A stretch of DNA of 64,000 nucleotides from Vibrio orientalis CIP 102891 = ATCC 33934 (GCF_000176235.1 NZ_ACZV01000005.1:1798001-1862000), one strand, 5' to 3'; positions 17,018 through 26,568 are shown, counted from the first letter of the stretch. A program made the numbers and translations. The notes: generated from the letters alone by a model not told the origin.

Positions 17018-20000
17018 TTAATTAAGGTCTCCGTGTGAGACACGAGCCTTCACATCATGACTGAGTTCGCGATTAAGCTCAGCTTCCACATGGCCTGGTG
17101 ATTGGGTAGTTGCTGAAATCAAACGATACATCGCGGGGATGACGAACAAAGTTACTAATGTCGCAAAGCCCATACCGAAGAAAATCACCGTACCAACGGC
17201 AACTCGGCTCTCATAACCGGCACCAGTAGACATAATCAACGGAATCGCACCTGCCAATGTCGTAAACGCCGTCATCATAATTGGGCGAAGACGACGAGCA
17301 GAAGCATCGACAATCGCCTTTTCAAACTCAATACCGCGATCACGCAGTTGGTTAGCAAACTCGACAATCAAAATACCATTCTTGGTTACCATACCGATCA
17401 GCATGATCATACCAATTTGGCTGTAGATATTGAGTCCTTGATTCATCAAGAACAGGCCAAGGAAGCCACCAAATACCCCCATAGGAACGGTAAACATCAC
17501 GACTAATGGGTTAATGAAGCTTTCAAACTGAGCCGCCAGTACCAAATAGGCCACCAGCAATGCTAAAGCGAACACAATCAGAATGCTCGATTGGTTCTCT
17601 TTATAGTCTTTAGACTCACCAGAGTAACTCACTGAGATATCACTCGGCAGTAGCTCAATTGCTTGCTGATCAAGATAATCCAACGCTTCACCAAGCGTAT
17701 AACCATCCGACAGGTTTGCCGTGACTGTGATTGATTTTTGCTTGTTGTAGTGTGAAAGACGAATCGACGAAGCAACTTCCTCAATCTTGGTGACAGCATC
17801 TAATGTCACCAACTCGCCAGAAGCGGTACGCATATAGATTTGACTTAAGTCAGATGCGTTATTGAAGCTGTTTTCATCTCCGCGTAGGTAAACATCGTAT
17901 TCTTCTCCGCGTTCAACAAAGGTCGTTTCGCTCTTACCACCTAGCATGATCTCCAGCGTTTCTGATATATCTTGAACACTGATTCCTAACTCGGCCGCTC
18001 GCTGCTTATCAACGGAAACAACCAGTTCAGGGGTCTTTTCAGAGTAGTCAATATCCGCACCTTCCATAAATGGTGATGCCTCGGCCAACTGCTCTAGTTT
18101 TTCTGCCCACGTTTTCAGTTCCGCGTAGTCCGAACCACCTAATACAAACTGTACAGGTTCACTTGAGCCACCTCTAAAACCGGGCATAAACGGGAATACG
18201 CGTACATCAGGAATACCTGCTAGTGACTTACGCACTTGGCCTAAGGCTTGCTGCGCCGTGACATCGCGGTCATTCCAATCATCAAGGATCATGATAACAA
18301 AGCCGGTTTGGTCACCAGCATTACCACCAAACGCAGGTGACTGAATGCTGAATGACTTCAAGAACCCTTGACCAAGCAGTGGCATCAGACGCTCTTCGAC
18401 GATATCCATATTGGCTGACATACGGTTGTAGCTGGTCGCATCCGCACCACGAACAAAGGCAAAGATCACGCCGCGGTCTTCAGACGGTGTTAGCTGAGCA
18501 GGTACTTGCTGCATCAAGCCCCAACTGCCGCCAATACACGACATGATGATTAACGGTGCCGCCCACTTCCATTTCAACGCGCCCTTCAGCAATTTTCGAT
18601 ATGCTGACTCTAAACGACCAAACATACGATCAATAAACAAATTGAATCGGCTTGGTTTTACATTCGCTTTTAGCAGTTTGCTACCAAGAACAGGCGTTAA
18701 GGTCAGAGCAATTAACGATGAGAAGATCACTGACATCGCGAGTAAGACCGAGAATTCAGTAAATAGCAGACCAACCATACCATCCATAAAGGAAATTGGC
18801 AGGAACACCATCACCAGTACTAGCGTAGTAGCAATAACGGCAAAGCCGACTTCGCGAGTACCTTTATAGGCGGCAAGCAGTGGTTTTTCACCTCGCTCGA
18901 TATGGTGGAAAATATTTTCAACCACAACGATGGCATCATCGACCACCAGACCTATCGACAAAATCAACGCCATTAGAGTGATTAGGTTGATCGAAAAACC
19001 AAAATAGTAAGCCGCAATGAAAGACGAAACGAGCGAAACGGGTACCGTTACCGCTGGAATTAAGGTTGCACGCACTTGCCCAATAAAGATGTATAAAACC
19101 AGAACAACAAGACCGCCAGTAATAAATAGCGTGCTGTACACCTCAGCGATTGAACGTTCAATAAAAACCGTCGAATCATAATCAATCGCAAGGCGCGTTC
19201 CGTCCGGCAAGAACTGCTGAATATCTTCGACCTGTTTATGGACTAATGTGGCAACTTCCAATGGGTTGGCATCAGACTGAGGGACAATCCCCATACTAAC
19301 GTTAACGACGCCATCACTCTTAAAGGTCGAGTTCTCGTTCTCGGCGCCAATGTAAACATCCGCCACATCACGTAGGTAAATTGGCGTATTATCACTGGCT
19401 CGTTTCACGACTAGATATTCAAAATCTTCAGCTTGGTTATAGCTGCGAGCAGTACGCACCGACATGACGATCTGATCGTTACGAACCTCGCCGCCTGGGC
19501 TTTCGAGGTTTTCACTGCGTAGCGCCGAAGTAATATCGGATGTGGTAACACCTCGGCCGGCCATTTGCTCCGGTTTGAGTTTGACGTACATAACTTTGTA
19601 CAGGCCACCGGAAACATCAACCGAACTCACCCCAGAAATCAAACTGAAACGGTCCATCAACACGCGATCAACGTAGTCAGTCAGCTGGGTTCGGTCCATT
19701 TCAGACGAACTAAGATTAATGTACAGCGACGCTTCACCGGATCCGTTGTTTTTAAATACGATCGGATCATCGGCTTCATCAGGCAGTGAACGCTGCGCAC
19801 GAGCAACCGCATCACGAACATCGCTCACCCCAGTATTGAGGTCATAACCTAACTCAAAGGTAATGGTGATGCGTGACATACCATTACGCGTGGTTGAAGA
19901 TATTTCATCAATACCACTAATGCCGGATAGCTGGTCTTCAAGGTTGGAGGTTATTTGACTTTCAATAATGGTGGCTGAAGCACCTTCATAGCGAGTACTG

Positions 20001-20140
20001 ATCGAAACAACCGGACTCTCAATGTCAGGCATTTCACGAACCGCTAGCTTATTAAACGAGACAATACCGAATACGCACAACAACAAACTCAGTACGACCG
20101 CGGCAACCGGTCTCTTTACAGAAACATCGGATAACAGCAT
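17018..20140 (-). CDS. RND-family efflux pump, inner-membrane permease
   Basis: Proton-driven permease of a tripartite efflux pump. 1040 residues, typical for the hydrophobe/amphiphile efflux (HAE) RND family. Twelve membrane segments in two halves, each with a large periplasmic loop. The proton-relay aspartate pair is D401-D402 in GLVVDDAIVVVEN. It begins MLLSDVSVKRPVAA. The start overlaps the adaptor stop by one base (TAATG). No outer-membrane channel gene is beside it, so it probably uses TolC. It resembles the VexGH/MexF-like pumps of vibrios, but the exact orthologue and substrates cannot be assigned by eye. Confidence 0.92.
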   Translation of the reverse strand: MLLSDVSVKRPVAAVVLSLLLCVFGIVSFNKLAVREMPDIESPVVSISTRYEGASATIIESQITSNLEDQLSGISGIDEISSTTRNGMSRITITFELGYDLNTGVSDVRDAVARAQRSLPDEADDPIVFKNNGSGEASLYINLSSSEMDRTQLTDYVDRVLMDRFSLISGVSSVDVSGGLYKVMYVKLKPEQMAGRGVTTSDITSALRSENLESPGGEVRNDQIVMSVRTARSYNQAEDFEYLVVKRASDNTPIYLRDVADVYIGAENENSTFKSDGVVNVSMGIVPQSDANPLEVATLVHKQVEDIQQFLPDGTRLAIDYDSTVFIERSIAEVYSTLFITGGLVVLVLYIFIGQVRATLIPAVTVPVSLVSSFIAAYYFGFSINLITLMALILSIGLVVDDAIVVVENIFHHIERGEKPLLAAYKGTREVGFAVIATTLVLVMVFLPISFMDGMVGLLFTEFSVLLAMSVIFSSLIALTLTPVLGSKLLKANVKPSRFNLFIDRMFGRLESAYRKLLKGALKWKWAAPLIIMSCIGGSWGLMQQVPAQLTPSEDRGVIFAFVRGADATSYNRMSANMDIVEERLMPLLGQGFLKSFSIQSPAFGGNAGDQTGFVIMILDDWNDRDVTAQQALGQVRKSLAGIPDVRVFPFMPGFRGGSSEPVQFVLGGSDYAELKTWAEKLEQLAEASPFMEGADIDYSEKTPELVVSVDKQRAAELGISVQDISETLEIMLGGKSETTFVERGEEYDVYLRGDENSFNNASDLSQIYMRTASGELVTLDAVTKIEEVASSIRLSHYNKQKSITVTANLSDGYTLGEALDYLDQQAIELLPSDISVSYSGESKDYKENQSSILIVFALALLVAYLVLAAQFESFINPLVVMFTVPMGVFGGFLGLFLMNQGLNIYSQIGMIMLIGMVTKNGILIVEFANQLRDRGIEFEKAIVDASARRLRPIMMTAFTTLAGAIPLIMSTGAGYESRVAVGTVIFFGMGFATLVTLFVIPAMYRLISATTQSPGHVEAELNRELSHDVKARVSHGDLN

Positions 20141-21210
20141 TAGTTCGCCCCTTCTTGGCTGTTATTCGCCACCTTCGGACGAGCGTCGCTGCCTAGCTCA
20201 GTCACCGCTATGCCATCACGCATGTTAACGATGCCCTGTACGACAATCTTCTCGCCAATATCCAAGCCTTGTTCAATCACCACGAGGTTATCAACGCGTG
20301 CACCTAAGATCACCTCAGTACGCTTAGCTTTACTCTCTTCACCCACAACATAGACGAAACGCTTGGTACCTGAGTATTCGAGCGCTTGAACGGGAATAAT
20401 TGGCGCTTCAATCGCTGGAAAGTCCATGTCGGCTGAAACCAGCATACCGGGCTTTAAATATTGTTCAGCATTAGCAAAGTGGATACGAACACGTAAGTTC
20501 AAGGTTTCAGCATTAATGCGCGAGTCTATGCCCACCACTTCACCTTCAAACTGTTGACTAGGCCAAGCAGCCGTCGTGGCTTTAACCTTCATGCCTTGTG
20601 ATAGTTGAGAGAGGTAGCGCTCTGGAACTTGTAGGTCGAGCTGCATAACGGAAAGGTTATCTAGATTGAGAAGTTCTGCACCTGCACTGACCATTTTCCC
20701 GCGGCTAAAGTCAATAAAACCAACCGTGCCATCAAAAGGCGCACTGATATGGAGGTCTTTCAAATTAGCATTTGCCGCATCAAGACGCGCTTTAGCAATA
20801 TCGACACTCGCTTGCTGAGCATCAATTTCGGTTTGGGTTATTGCGTTGCGCTTCACTAGACGTTGAAACTCTTTTAGTTTGCGCTGTTCATCTTTTAAGT
20901 AAGCATTCGCTTCAGTGACCGCAGCGCGCGCTTTATCATCATTTAACTGCACTAAAAGCTGGCCTTTACGCACAACTTGATTAGCTTTAACCGCAATAAC
21001 GTCAACTTTACCTGTGACCTCAGGAGAAATAGTCACCGATTGCTCTGCATCGAGTTTACCGACCAATTCAAGCGACTGAGACACTTCGTGTGTCTGCACT
21101 TGTTCGGTCACAACCGTCACTGAAGATGGCCCTTGCCTTTTAGCGTAAGCTGTTGGTGCTGCTGCAATAATAGACAATGACAGCAAACTCAAAACAATTT
21201 TATTTTTCAT
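20140..21210 (-). CDS. RND efflux periplasmic adaptor (membrane fusion protein)
   Basis: Links the RND permease to an outer-membrane channel. The start at 21210 (356 residues) is chosen because a classical signal peptide (MKNKIVLSLLSLSIIAAAPTAYA) begins there; a longer in-frame extension lacks one. Lipoyl-like half-motifs flank a coiled-coil hairpin (about 90-145), followed by beta-barrel and membrane-proximal domains. There is no lipobox, so it is anchored by complex assembly only. Adaptor and permease form a two-gene operon. No regulator gene is adjacent. Confidence 0.9.
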   Translation of the reverse strand: MKNKIVLSLLSLSIIAAAPTAYAKRQGPSSVTVVTEQVQTHEVSQSLELVGKLDAEQSVTISPEVTGKVDVIAVKANQVVRKGQLLVQLNDDKARAAVTEANAYLKDEQRKLKEFQRLVKRNAITQTEIDAQQASVDIAKARLDAANANLKDLHISAPFDGTVGFIDFSRGKMVSAGAELLNLDNLSVMQLDLQVPERYLSQLSQGMKVKATTAAWPSQQFEGEVVGIDSRINAETLNLRVRIHFANAEQYLKPGMLVSADMDFPAIEAPIIPVQALEYSGTKRFVYVVGEESKAKRTEVILGARVDNLVVIEQGLDIGEKIVVQGIVNMRDGIAVTELGSDARPKVANNSQEGAN

Positions 21211-21393
21211 AGTGAAGTTCTGTATAGAGTAATTACCCGTATTGTATCCGTTTATACGCAATTTAAACGTCAAGTAATGTAAAGAGCGCGAAATATTGTG
21301 TAAGTAAAACCGTTGATTGTTTAAGCTTTATGGTCAATAACTGCCATCTTTGCCCAAAAAGGCACCATTCAATTCAAAATTCTAAGAAAACGC

Positions 21394-21421
21394 TTTACAG
21401 CTTGAGCGAGTTTGCTATGAT
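21394..21421 (+). promoter_or_regulatory. Promoter of the tRNA-Tyr cluster
   Basis: TTTACA (21394-21399), 16-bp spacer, TATGAT (21416-21421): five of six matches at each box. The GC-rich stretch TCGCTCCGC follows the -10, as in stringently controlled tRNA promoters. Confidence 0.8.
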
Positions 21422-21494
21422 TCGCTCCGCACTTGAGCAATGTGTTGGGAAAACATAGCTTAAGCCTATCCCTAGAGAGATAGGAAAACACCCT

Positions 21495-21579
21495 GGAGGG
21501 GTTCCCGAGTGGCCAAAGGGATCAGACTGTAAATCTGCTGGCACTGCCTTCGATGGTTCGAATCCGTCCCCCTCCACCA
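21495..21579 (+). tRNA. tRNA-Tyr (GTA), copy 1
   Basis: 85 bases with encoded CCA. The acceptor stem GGAGGGG pairs with CCCCTCC, the anticodon GTA lies in CTGTAAA, the long variable arm is that of a class II bacterial tRNA-Tyr, and the T-loop reads GGTTCGAATCC. Identical to the three copies that follow. Confidence 0.97.
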
Positions 21580-21699
21580 TATTTCTTCTTGTGACTTTCT
21601 TTAGGTGAACAACCTTTTGATAAGTTGTGAGAAACACTTGATTAACGTGTTGGGAAAACCTTAATTAAGCTATTCCGTAAAAAGAATAGAAAATACCCT

Positions 21700-21784
21700 G
21701 GAGGGGTTCCCGAGTGGCCAAAGGGATCAGACTGTAAATCTGCTGGCACTGCCTTCGATGGTTCGAATCCGTCCCCCTCCACCA
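21700..21784 (+). tRNA. tRNA-Tyr (GTA), copy 2
   Basis: Identical in all 85 bases to copy 1, with CCA encoded. The spacer before it (120 bases) is longer than the later ones and contains GTGTTGGGAAAAC, the motif that also precedes the other copies. Confidence 0.97.
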
Positions 21785-21856
21785 TATTTTCTCTTATTAT
21801 AGAGAGCAGCTTGATTGTAGTGTTGGGAAAACATCAATTAAGGATAAAAATACCCT

Positions 21857-21941
21857 GGAGGGGTTCCCGAGTGGCCAAAGGGATCAGACTGTAAATCTGC
21901 TGGCACTGCCTTCGATGGTTCGAATCCGTCCCCCTCCACCA
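21857..21941 (+). tRNA. tRNA-Tyr (GTA), copy 3
   Basis: Identical to copies 1 and 2. The spacer before it is 72 bases and ends GGATAAAAATACCCT, almost the same as the spacer before copy 4. Confidence 0.97.
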
Positions 21942-22012
21942 TATTTTCTCTTTTATAGAGATCAGCTTGATTGTTGTGTTGGGAAAACATCAATTAAGGA
22001 TAAAAATACCCT

Positions 22013-22097
22013 GGAGGGGTTCCCGAGTGGCCAAAGGGATCAGACTGTAAATCTGCTGGCACTGCCTTCGATGGTTCGAATCCGTCCCCCTCCACCA
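22013..22097 (+). tRNA. tRNA-Tyr (GTA), copy 4
   Basis: Identical to the other copies. It is the last in the transcript; an intrinsic terminator begins 9 bases after its CCA. Confidence 0.97.
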
Positions 22098-22105
22098 TAT
22101 TCAAG

Positions 22106-22133
22106 AAAGCCAACTCATTGAGTTGGCTTTTTT
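22106..22133 (+). terminator. Terminator of the tRNA-Tyr operon
   Basis: AAAGCCAACTC (22106-22116) and GAGTTGGCTTT (22120-22130) form an 11-bp stem with a 3-base loop and a T-run to 22133. Confidence 0.93.
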
Positions 22134-22194
22134 CGTTTCTGACATCCACAAATGCTCCCCTATCCACAGTAGTCATCCAGCAAGCTCCAGATAT

Positions 22195-22220
22195 AAAAAA
22201 GCCCCGACCAAAGTCGAGGC
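22195..22220 (-). terminator. Terminator after treC
   Basis: On the minus strand GCCTCGAC pairs with GTCGGGGC and is followed by TTTTTT (A-run at 22195-22200 on the plus strand). It closes the tre operon, 24 bp past the treC stop. Confidence 0.9.
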
Positions 22221-22243
22221 GATAACTAACATCATAGGGGGAG

Positions 22244-23926
22244 TTAGTTGTTTAATAGGATAATACGAGTCTCGTATGGTCGTAATACTTGATGCTGTGA
22301 CACTCTGTCACTCGACAATTCATAGTTAGCTAAAACGTAGCGCGCCTTATCACAATCTAACTCATCAGGTAAGACACACTCCGTCTCTTCAGCGTAATAG
22401 TTATTCAAACAGATTAATGTCTGGCTTTCAGACTTACGTTGGTAACCAAAAATAGCGCTGTGTTGTGGATAGAGATCCAAATAGCTACCTGTGGTGATCA
22501 CTTCAATCTCTTTACGCAACTTAATCAACTGCTGATAGAAGTAGAACACTGAGTCATCATCAGCAACGGCTTTTTCGGCATTGATGTCTGGGTAGTTACT
22601 CGCAACCTCAAGCCATGGTTGCCCTTGGGAAAATCCAGCATGTGCTTCGCTGTTCCACTGCATTGGGGTACGAGAATTATCACGTGATTTCTGAGCTAGG
22701 ATCGCGATCATCTCGTCATGACTAACACCTTGCTGCTTGACCATAATGTCGTACATATTGGTGCTTTCAACATCACGATATTGCTCAATCGAGGTGTAAC
22801 CTGGGTTGGTCATGCCGATCTCTTCACCTTGATAGATATACGGCGTACCTTGCATCATATGGACTGACGCACCGAGCATTTTTGCTGATTCAACTCGATA
22901 CTGTTGATCGTTACCTAAACGACTCACGACACGCGGCTGATCATGGTTACACCAAAATAGCGCGCCCCAACCTTTACCATTTAAGCCTGTTTGCCAATGA
23001 TTGAAGATCTGTTTTAGCTGTAGGAAATCAAAGGGTGCTTTGGTCCACTTTTCACCATTTGGATAATCGGCTTTAAGATGATGGAAGTTAAACACCATCG
23101 ACAATTCTTTATTGTCTAAGGAGGAATATTGCTGGCAATGCTCTAGCGTCGTCGAAGACATCTCTCCTACCGTCACGCTGCCATATTTCTGGAATACCGC
23201 TTCGCTGATCTCTTGTAAATACTCATGTACTCGTGGGCCATCAGTATAGAAGCGGCGGCCATCACCAATATCATCACTTGGGAAGTCTTGCTGTTTTGAA
23301 ATTAGGTTAATCACATCCAAGCGGAAACCATCAACACCCTTCTCAGCCCAGAAGCTGATCACTTCTTTTACTTCAGCGCGAACTGCTGGGTTTTCCCAAT
23401 TTAAATCCGCTTGCTCTTTAGCAAATAAGTGCAGGAAGTATTGACCACTTGTCTCATCAAGTTCCCAAGCACTGCCACCAAATTTTGATTGCCAGTTGTT
23501 CGGTGCTTGACCTTCAAGCGGGTCTTTCCAGATGTAGTAATCACGATAAGGGCTATTCTTATCAGCCAACGCCGATTGGAACCAGTGATGCGCGGTTGAG
23601 GTGTGGTTGACCACGATATCCATAATGATACGAATACCACGCTGATGTGCTTCCGACAGCAGTTGGTCGAAGTCTTCCATGCATCCAAAGTCAGGGTTTA
23701 TCGCGTAGTAATCCGCAATGTCATAGCCATTGTCAATCATCGGAGATTGATAAACTGGGGTTAACCAAATCGCATCGACACCTAACAGCTTGAGGTAGTC
23801 GAGCTTAGAGATAATGCCTTGAATATCCCCCCTCCCTTTACTGCCGCTATCACAAAAACTCTTTGGGTAGATTTGGTAGATAGACGCTGTTTTCCACCAA
23901 TTTGCATCATTAACCTTCGTTGTCAT
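22244..23926 (-). CDS. treC: Trehalose-6-phosphate hydrolase (alpha,alpha-phosphotrehalase)
   Basis: Splits trehalose 6-phosphate into glucose and glucose 6-phosphate after PTS import. The GH13 family order is clear: DIVVNHTS, then GFRLDVINL with the catalytic Asp, VGEMSS with the catalytic Glu, and FWCNHDQPR. About 560 residues from the ATG at 23926; a GTG 12 bases upstream is the alternative start. It follows treB by 76 bp and shares its TreR-controlled promoter. High similarity to E. coli TreC throughout. Confidence 0.96.
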   Translation of the reverse strand: MTTKVNDANWWKTASIYQIYPKSFCDSGSKGRGDIQGIISKLDYLKLLGVDAIWLTPVYQSPMIDNGYDIADYYAINPDFGCMEDFDQLLSEAHQRGIRIIMDIVVNHTSTAHHWFQSALADKNSPYRDYYIWKDPLEGQAPNNWQSKFGGSAWELDETSGQYFLHLFAKEQADLNWENPAVRAEVKEVISFWAEKGVDGFRLDVINLISKQQDFPSDDIGDGRRFYTDGPRVHEYLQEISEAVFQKYGSVTVGEMSSTTLEHCQQYSSLDNKELSMVFNFHHLKADYPNGEKWTKAPFDFLQLKQIFNHWQTGLNGKGWGALFWCNHDQPRVVSRLGNDQQYRVESAKMLGASVHMMQGTPYIYQGEEIGMTNPGYTSIEQYRDVESTNMYDIMVKQQGVSHDEMIAILAQKSRDNSRTPMQWNSEAHAGFSQGQPWLEVASNYPDINAEKAVADDDSVFYFYQQLIKLRKEIEVITTGSYLDLYPQHSAIFGYQRKSESQTLICLNNYYAEETECVLPDELDCDKARYVLANYELSSDRVSQHQVLRPYETRIILLNN

Positions 23927-24002
23927 GACTAAACTCACTTACCAAAAATAGAAATCATTGAAAACGGAGCGACAAACCGCCGCTCCAAATTAGGAAGAGT
24001 AA

Positions 24003-25433
24003 TTAAGCGCTTGCAGGCTCTAGTTCGCCTTTCATTTGCGCACGCTTGTAGAAGAACAGAGTTAGTGCTGCTGGGACTGCAATAGCGACTAGCATAGCGA
24101 TAGCGAAGATGCCCCAGAACTGTGGTTGAATCGATAGAATGCCAGGTAGACCGCCAACCCCGATACCATTCGCCATCACACCTGCACTACCACAAATTGC
24201 CGCTGCAATCGCACTACCAATCATCGCGCTCAGCATTGGGAACTTGTATTTCAAGTTGATGCCGTACATTGCTGGCTCTGTAACACCTAGGTAAGCAGAG
24301 ATAGCCGCTGGTACCGAAATATCGCGCTCGCCATGCTTTTTACTAATTAGAATGATACCGACAACTGCTGATGCTTGAGCAATGTTTGACAATGCAATCA
24401 ATGGCCAGATTGGAGTACCACCAAGTTCTTGCATTAGCTGCAGATCAACCGCGTTGGTAGTGTGGTGAATACCGGTAATCACCAATGGCGCATACAGGAA
24501 ACCAAACACCATTGAGCCAATCATTGCGAAGTCACCTGTCATTGCTGCTTTGGCCGCAAACGCTACGCCATCTCCTAATACGCGGCCAAAAGGACCAATT
24601 AGCGAGTGCGCTAACACAACAGAAACAATGATTGAGACAAACGGTACAACGACTAAGTAGAGGTACGATGGGACGATGCGCTTTAAGTTGGTTTCAATAA
24701 ACGCCAGCGCGACACCAGCAAGCATGGCAGGGATTACCTGAGCTTGATAACCGACTTTTTCAATCACAAATAAACCAAAGTCCCACACTTCTGGAACTTG
24801 CTTACCAATCAGGTATGCGTTCATCAACTGTGGCGATACCAGTGTGACACCTAAGGTAATGCCAAGAATTGGCGTACCACCGAGCTTCTTAACCGTAGAC
24901 CAACATACACCGACAGGGAGGAAGAAGAAGATCGCTTCACCAATCAACCATAAAAAGCTATGTACTGTTGCCCAAAATTGGCTAATTTCAGTCAGCGACT
25001 GACCATCAAACATTTTGATGTCGCCAATCACGTTGCGGAAACCAAGAATTAGACCACCGGTAATAATGGCAGGAAGCAGCGGTACAAAGATTTCAGCAAG
25101 ATGGGAAATACCGCGTTCCAAGATGTTCATGTTCTGGCGAGCGGCTTGTTTAGCTTCGTCTTTTGACGCTTCGCTCTTCCCTGCTAGCTCGATAAGTACC
25201 TTGTACACTTCATCAACTTCAGTACCAATCACAACTTGGAACTGACCTGCGTTAGTAAAGCAGCCTTTAACTAGAGGCAGTGTTTCTAGTGCTTTCTCGT
25301 CGGCTTTGCTTGTGTCATTCAATACAAAGCGAAGGCGAGTTAGGCAGTGACTGACACTCGCGATATTGTCACGCCCACCGACTAGTTCAATTAGACGCTC
25401 AACTTCTTGTTTCGCTATCTTACTCATATCCAT
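24003..25433 (-). CDS. treB: PTS trehalose-specific EIIBC component
   Basis: Imports trehalose and phosphorylates it to trehalose 6-phosphate. 476 residues from the ATG at 25433, which has AGGG five bases upstream; a GTG 6 bases earlier is possible. The N-terminal EIIB domain has its phospho-cysteine in SHCLTRLRF near residue 30, and the C-terminal EIIC domain has about ten membrane segments (GITLGVTLVSPQ, GIHHTTNAVDLQL, GVTEPAMYGINLK). No EIIA domain is fused or adjacent, so a glucose-type EIIA encoded elsewhere is expected to serve it. Confidence 0.95.
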   Translation of the reverse strand: MDMSKIAKQEVERLIELVGGRDNIASVSHCLTRLRFVLNDTSKADEKALETLPLVKGCFTNAGQFQVVIGTEVDEVYKVLIELAGKSEASKDEAKQAARQNMNILERGISHLAEIFVPLLPAIITGGLILGFRNVIGDIKMFDGQSLTEISQFWATVHSFLWLIGEAIFFFLPVGVCWSTVKKLGGTPILGITLGVTLVSPQLMNAYLIGKQVPEVWDFGLFVIEKVGYQAQVIPAMLAGVALAFIETNLKRIVPSYLYLVVVPFVSIIVSVVLAHSLIGPFGRVLGDGVAFAAKAAMTGDFAMIGSMVFGFLYAPLVITGIHHTTNAVDLQLMQELGGTPIWPLIALSNIAQASAVVGIILISKKHGERDISVPAAISAYLGVTEPAMYGINLKYKFPMLSAMIGSAIAAAICGSAGVMANGIGVGGLPGILSIQPQFWGIFAIAMLVAIAVPAALTLFFYKRAQMKGELEPASA

Positions 25434-25499
25434 GTCCACCCTAATTGGATTCTCATTCTGTTCAATTCAAACTGACTTGATATTCTTAGTTTTATATTT

Positions 25500-25516
25500 A
25501 TGGGAACATTCCCAAT
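25500..25516 (-). promoter_or_regulatory. TreR-type operator O1
   Basis: The palindrome TGGGAACATTCCCA (25501-25514, flanked by A and AT) lies just downstream of the -10 of the treB promoter. It matches the second palindrome at 25555-25570 in nine-base half-site pattern TGGGAAC. Confidence 0.8.
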
Positions 25517-25523
25517 TGTGTTT

Positions 25524-25552
25524 ATTATATTGCCAGATCTAACATTGAACAA
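25524..25552 (-). promoter_or_regulatory. Promoter of treBC
   Basis: On the minus strand TTGTTC (25547-25552) and TATAAT (25524-25529) are spaced by 17 bp. The -10 is perfect. The two TreR-type palindromes flank this promoter on both sides. Confidence 0.8.
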
Positions 25553-25554
25553 AA

Positions 25555-25570
25555 ATGGGAACAGTCCCAT
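25555..25570 (-). promoter_or_regulatory. TreR-type operator O2
   Basis: ATGGGAACAGTCCCAT is a near-perfect palindrome directly upstream of the -35. It starts 55 bp from O1, about five helical turns, which suits looping or joint binding by a LacI-family dimer or tetramer. Confidence 0.8.
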
Positions 25571-25572
25571 TA

Positions 25573-25588
25573 ATTGAAAGAGATCACA
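25573..25588 (-). promoter_or_regulatory. Possible CRP site upstream of treB
   Basis: ATTGA, six bases, TCACA. One half fits the CRP consensus and the other partly does. Its centre lies about 63 bases before the predicted treB start, close to a class I activation position. Weak but well placed. Confidence 0.4.
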
Positions 25589-25620
25589 GTATAATTTTAA
25601 ATCACTTTAGAAATAATGGC

Positions 25621-26568
25621 TTAGAGAGTAAGAGGCTCTTGAGTAAGATGAACCTGTTCTTTTTCACCATTTATATGAGATATCAACAAGTTAGCTGCTT
25701 TATCACCGGCTAAAGAATAGCCTGGGTCAATGCTGAATACTTTGGGAAAAAGAAAAGAAAGTAGCTCATTACCGCCGACGCCAGTCACAACTACGTCTTC
25801 TCGATTGAGCTCTTGTAAACGCTTAATGACACCTAAAGCTAAAGTATCACTGGCACACACAATAGCTTCAGTCTGCTCGGTCAATACGTTATCTACCAAC
25901 AAATAAGCACTTTCGTGATTTAGCTGACCCGTTTGATAGCAGGCCTCTACCGAATGACGCTGGCACCAGTTTAGGTAGGCGTCGAGGCGTAACTTACCGG
26001 TGGTCTTGTCACTAGGGTCGACACCGATAAAGCCAATATTGTCGATATCCTTTTCTTGTAGGTACTCTAGAGCTTTGGTGATGACTAGAGCATTATCGTA
26101 GTTAATCGAAGAGACTTTATCGGTATCCATTGCGATGACAACGCTACGATTTTGCCAGCTCGAGAGCTTATCAAGATCAAAGTCGCTGAAGCCAAACACA
26201 ATCACACCATCGACATTACGCTTCTTTAGCACATCAAGGTGATCATTAGTTTTATCACGATCGAATTGGCTTTCCATGATCACCACATCATAACCTGCAG
26301 CATAAAGTGTATTGAGCATGCTGCCGACAGCTTTGTTCTCTGATGGCGAGTCCAAGCGAGAGATAATCACCCCAACCACTTTTTGACTACCACCACGCAT
26401 AGACTGTGCAGACTTAGAAGGGACATAACCTGACTCTTGAATCACGCGTTCGACTTTTTCACGTGTCGCTGGTTTTACTTTCGGATCATTAGTCAGTACT
26501 CGAGATACAGTCGATTTACCAACGCCAGACAGTTTTGCAATATCAAGAATGGTTAGTTTTTTGCTCAT
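25621..26568 (-). CDS. treR: Trehalose operon repressor (LacI family)
   Basis: 315-residue LacI/GalR-family regulator: N-terminal helix-turn-helix (LTILDIAKLSGVGKSTVSRVLTNDPKV, given here in outline: residues 4-29), then a hinge and a periplasmic-binding-like sensor domain. Like E. coli TreR, it is expected to bind trehalose 6-phosphate and release the operators before treB. It is transcribed in the same direction as treBC, 187 bp upstream, with its own promoter region. The operators lie between it and treB, so treBC is the likely target. Confidence 0.93.
   Translation of the reverse strand: MSKKLTILDIAKLSGVGKSTVSRVLTNDPKVKPATREKVERVIQESGYVPSKSAQSMRGGSQKVVGVIISRLDSPSENKAVGSMLNTLYAAGYDVVIMESQFDRDKTNDHLDVLKKRNVDGVIVFGFSDFDLDKLSSWQNRSVVIAMDTDKVSSINYDNALVITKALEYLQEKDIDNIGFIGVDPSDKTTGKLRLDAYLNWCQRHSVEACYQTGQLNHESAYLLVDNVLTEQTEAIVCASDTLALGVIKRLQELNREDVVVTGVGGNELLSFLFPKVFSIDPGYSLAGDKAANLLISHINGEKEQVHLTQEPLTL

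Noticed and set aside
17018..21210. RND pump as a newly acquired resistance island
   Set aside because: No integrase, attachment site or mobile gene is present, and such adaptor-permease pairs are common in vibrio core genomes.
21395..22176. Open frames across the tRNA-Tyr genes, such as one encoding VEGDGFEPSKAVPAD
   Set aside because: They are reverse-strand or frame artefacts of the tRNA sequence itself, a well-known false protein in annotations.
22106..26568. tre genes beside tRNA-Tyr as a tRNA-targeted genomic island
   Set aside because: No integrase and no duplicated tRNA 3' end on the far side of the tre operon.
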